Shown here: positions 6,221 to 6,839 of the stretch, piece after piece
How positions within the stretch are numbered: the first letter of the stretch is position 1
Layout of the letters: each line of letters begins with the position of its first letter
Origin: Acidobacteriaceae bacterium
GTDB taxonomy: Bacteria > Acidobacteriota > Terriglobia > Terriglobales > Acidobacteriaceae
DNA length: 6,839 bases
Assembly (NCBI GenBank): GCA_003140655.1
Contig: PLKR01000244.1
Span: 1 to 6,839, forward strand
Direction: 5' to 3'
Notes under the pieces: model-generated
The model's input: only the letters and a program-made list of their open reading frames with translations
What the model was told of the DNA's origin: nothing
Databases searched by the model: none
Made by a program: the position numbers and the translations under genes

Positions 6221-6248
6221 CCTCCGGGGGAGTCCTGATTTCTCCCCC
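6221..6248 (-). promoter_or_regulatory. hairpin abutting the ribosome site of the regulator gene
   Basis: GGGGGAG and CTCCCCC form a perfect 7-bp stem with a 9-base loop (6226-6248). The ribosome site GGAGG (6221-6225) follows directly, with no gap. The stem could stabilise the 5' end of the mRNA or limit ribosome access. The strong GGAGG fixes the start at 6213. Confidence 0.55.
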
Positions 6249-6257
6249 CTGTTTCTA

Positions 6258-6263
6258 CTGATA
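6258..6263 (-). promoter_or_regulatory. candidate -10 element of the regulator gene
   Basis: TATCAG on the minus strand matches 4 of 6 bases of TATAAT. It lies where a class II Crp-type promoter using the 6285-6300 site would need it, with a start near 6251 and a leader of about 38 bases. Confidence 0.35.
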
Positions 6264-6284
6264 AACCTGCCAGCGCACTTCGGC

Positions 6285-6300
6285 AGTGATCCCACTCACA
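6285..6300. promoter_or_regulatory. near-consensus Crp-type site upstream of the regulator gene
   Basis: AGTGA-TCCCAC-TCACA (read on the minus strand as TGTGA-N6-TCACT) matches nine of ten conserved positions. Its centre is at about -41.5 relative to the start predicted from the -10 at 6258-6263. This suggests that the regulator activates its own gene. Confidence 0.55.
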
Positions 6301-6513
6301 GCCATTGATGACCTGGGACATGGCAGGCATTCCCGTTTAAGGTTCAAGATGGTTGGATAAGCAAGTGACCCCAAGGCGAGGTCAGTAGAAACGAAGACCG
6401 GAGCTCACAGTTGGTCCTACATTAGTGCGTAAGATTGGAACATGGCTCACTGCTTTCGCTCTCGTTGTAGTTCTTCCGGATAGAGGGAAGCTATGAGCGT
6501 AGTTCCAGTGGAT

Positions 6514-6529
6514 TGTGACTGGCGTCACA
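6514..6529. promoter_or_regulatory. exact Crp-type operator TGTGA-N6-TCACA after the acetyltransferase gene
   Basis: TGTGACTGGCGTCACA matches all ten conserved positions, and its palindrome extends to six-base arms (TGTGAC and GTCACA). It lies four bases beyond the acetyltransferase stop and about 300 bases before the regulator ATG. It could be a distal site for the regulator gene. No T-run follows, so it is not a standard terminator. Confidence 0.65.
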
Positions 6530-6533
6530 GCAG

Positions 6534-6839
6534 TCAGAGGTCAAGCACCGCCGATATGGAGGAGGGGTCGGCCAGCAGTCGCAGTCGAAAACCAGCTTTC
6601 TTGAAAATGCTTTGCACCGTCAAATTGTCCCCAACATTTCAGCGGAGACGCGGCCTAGCCTCTCGTCGCGAGCGATCTGGACCACGCGGCGCAGTAATTC
6701 GATTCCCAAGCCTTGGTTTTGGCACTGATCGGACACCAGGATGGCAATTTCGGCCTCATTCTCCGCGCGTAGTTTGATCAGCCTGCCGACGCCCAAGATC
6801 CGATGCTGGCCGGTGACCTTGTCTTTGTCGTCCACCACC
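6534..6839 (-). pseudogene. GNAT acetyltransferase, C-terminal part, frameshifted (runs off right edge)
   Basis: The frame entering from the right edge shows a GNAT fold: a GVGRLIKL strand, an NEAEIAILVSD strand, then the acetyl-CoA loop QNQGLG and a following helix. It stops at TGA 6620-6622 after SAEMLGTI. If one G is added to the run at 6629-6632 (CCCC on the plus strand), reading continues as SAEMLGDN, then QSIFKKAGFRLRL and on to TGA at 6534-6536. That is the expected GNAT end, with the usual KxGF motif. The gene is therefore intact except for one base. It may be a real loss of function or a homopolymer error in the sequence. The domain resembles the acetyltransferase domain of Pat-like protein lysine acetylases, but the substrate cannot be told from this fragment. 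Confidence 0.8.

Larger units (their letters stand above)
6214..6533. other. 320-base intergenic region upstream of the regulator gene
   Basis: No supportable gene lies here. The stretch holds the Crp-type sites at 6285-6300 and 6514-6529, the candidate -10 at 6258-6263 and the leader hairpin at 6226-6248. The in-frame codons between 6214 and 6330 that extend the regulator frame lack a ribosome site and are read here as leader and promoter DNA. Confidence 0.6.

Noticed and set aside
6214..6330. Extended N-terminus of the regulator up to 6330
   Set aside because: GGAGG placed seven bases before ATG 6213 is far better, and the extension overlaps the promoter, operator and leader hairpin.
6514..6529. 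Intrinsic terminator of the acetyltransferase gene
   Set aside because: The stem is only six base pairs with no T-run after it, while the sequence is an exact Crp-type operator.
6493..6777. Plus-strand open frame of 94 codons starting near the right-hand operator
   Set aside because: It lies antisense to the GNAT coding sequence, and its product is Arg/Ser-rich without recognisable features.

Overview
The window carries a minus-strand gene cluster for extracellular electron transfer, preceded by a Crp/Fnr-type regulator. In transcription order (right to left) it holds: the 3' end of a GNAT acetyltransferase gene with a frameshift (6534-6839); a Crp/Fnr-family regulator (5434-6213); a possible small secreted protein (4956-5273); a decaheme MtrA/PioA/DmsE-type cytochrome (3777-4748); an MtrB/PioB-type outer-membrane beta-barrel (1452-3767); a small monoheme class I cytochrome c (1007-1336); and the N-terminal 302 residues of a three-helix NapC/NirT-type inner-membrane multiheme cytochrome that runs off the left edge (1-908). 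No convincing plus-strand gene was found.

The parts fit one electron path. A membrane-anchored NapC/NirT-type protein exchanges electrons with quinones, a monoheme cytochrome carries them across the periplasm, and a decaheme cytochrome plugged into a beta-barrel takes them through the outer membrane. This matches the component set of known MtrAB/CymA, MtoAB/CymA/MtoD and PioAB systems. The sequence alone does not say whether electrons flow outward (metal or mineral reduction) or inward (for example Fe(II) oxidation). No outer-surface MtrC/OmcA-type cytochrome is visible in the window.

The intergenic DNA gives the most interesting signal. Two exact TGTGA-N6-TCACA sites (5356-5371 and 6514-6529) and a 9/10 match (6285-6300) lie around the regulator gene. 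The regulator has a Crp-like recognition helix (S-R-E-T-V-T-R), which is the helix type expected to read TGTGA. Two of the sites sit where a class II activator would lie relative to plausible -10 elements, one for the electron-transfer operon and one for the regulator itself. Each of those predicted transcripts would begin with a 7-bp GC-rich hairpin. A fourth, variant palindrome (4776-4795) lies just ahead of the decaheme gene. The regulator has only two cysteines and lacks the cAMP-pocket Arg-Ser signature, so its signal is unknown.

The organism is a Gram-negative (diderm) bacterium with moderately high GC. The style of the NapC-like protein, the Pro-rich barrel and the regulator resembles Acidobacteriota as I remember them. 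That assignment is an inference from family resemblance and was not tested.
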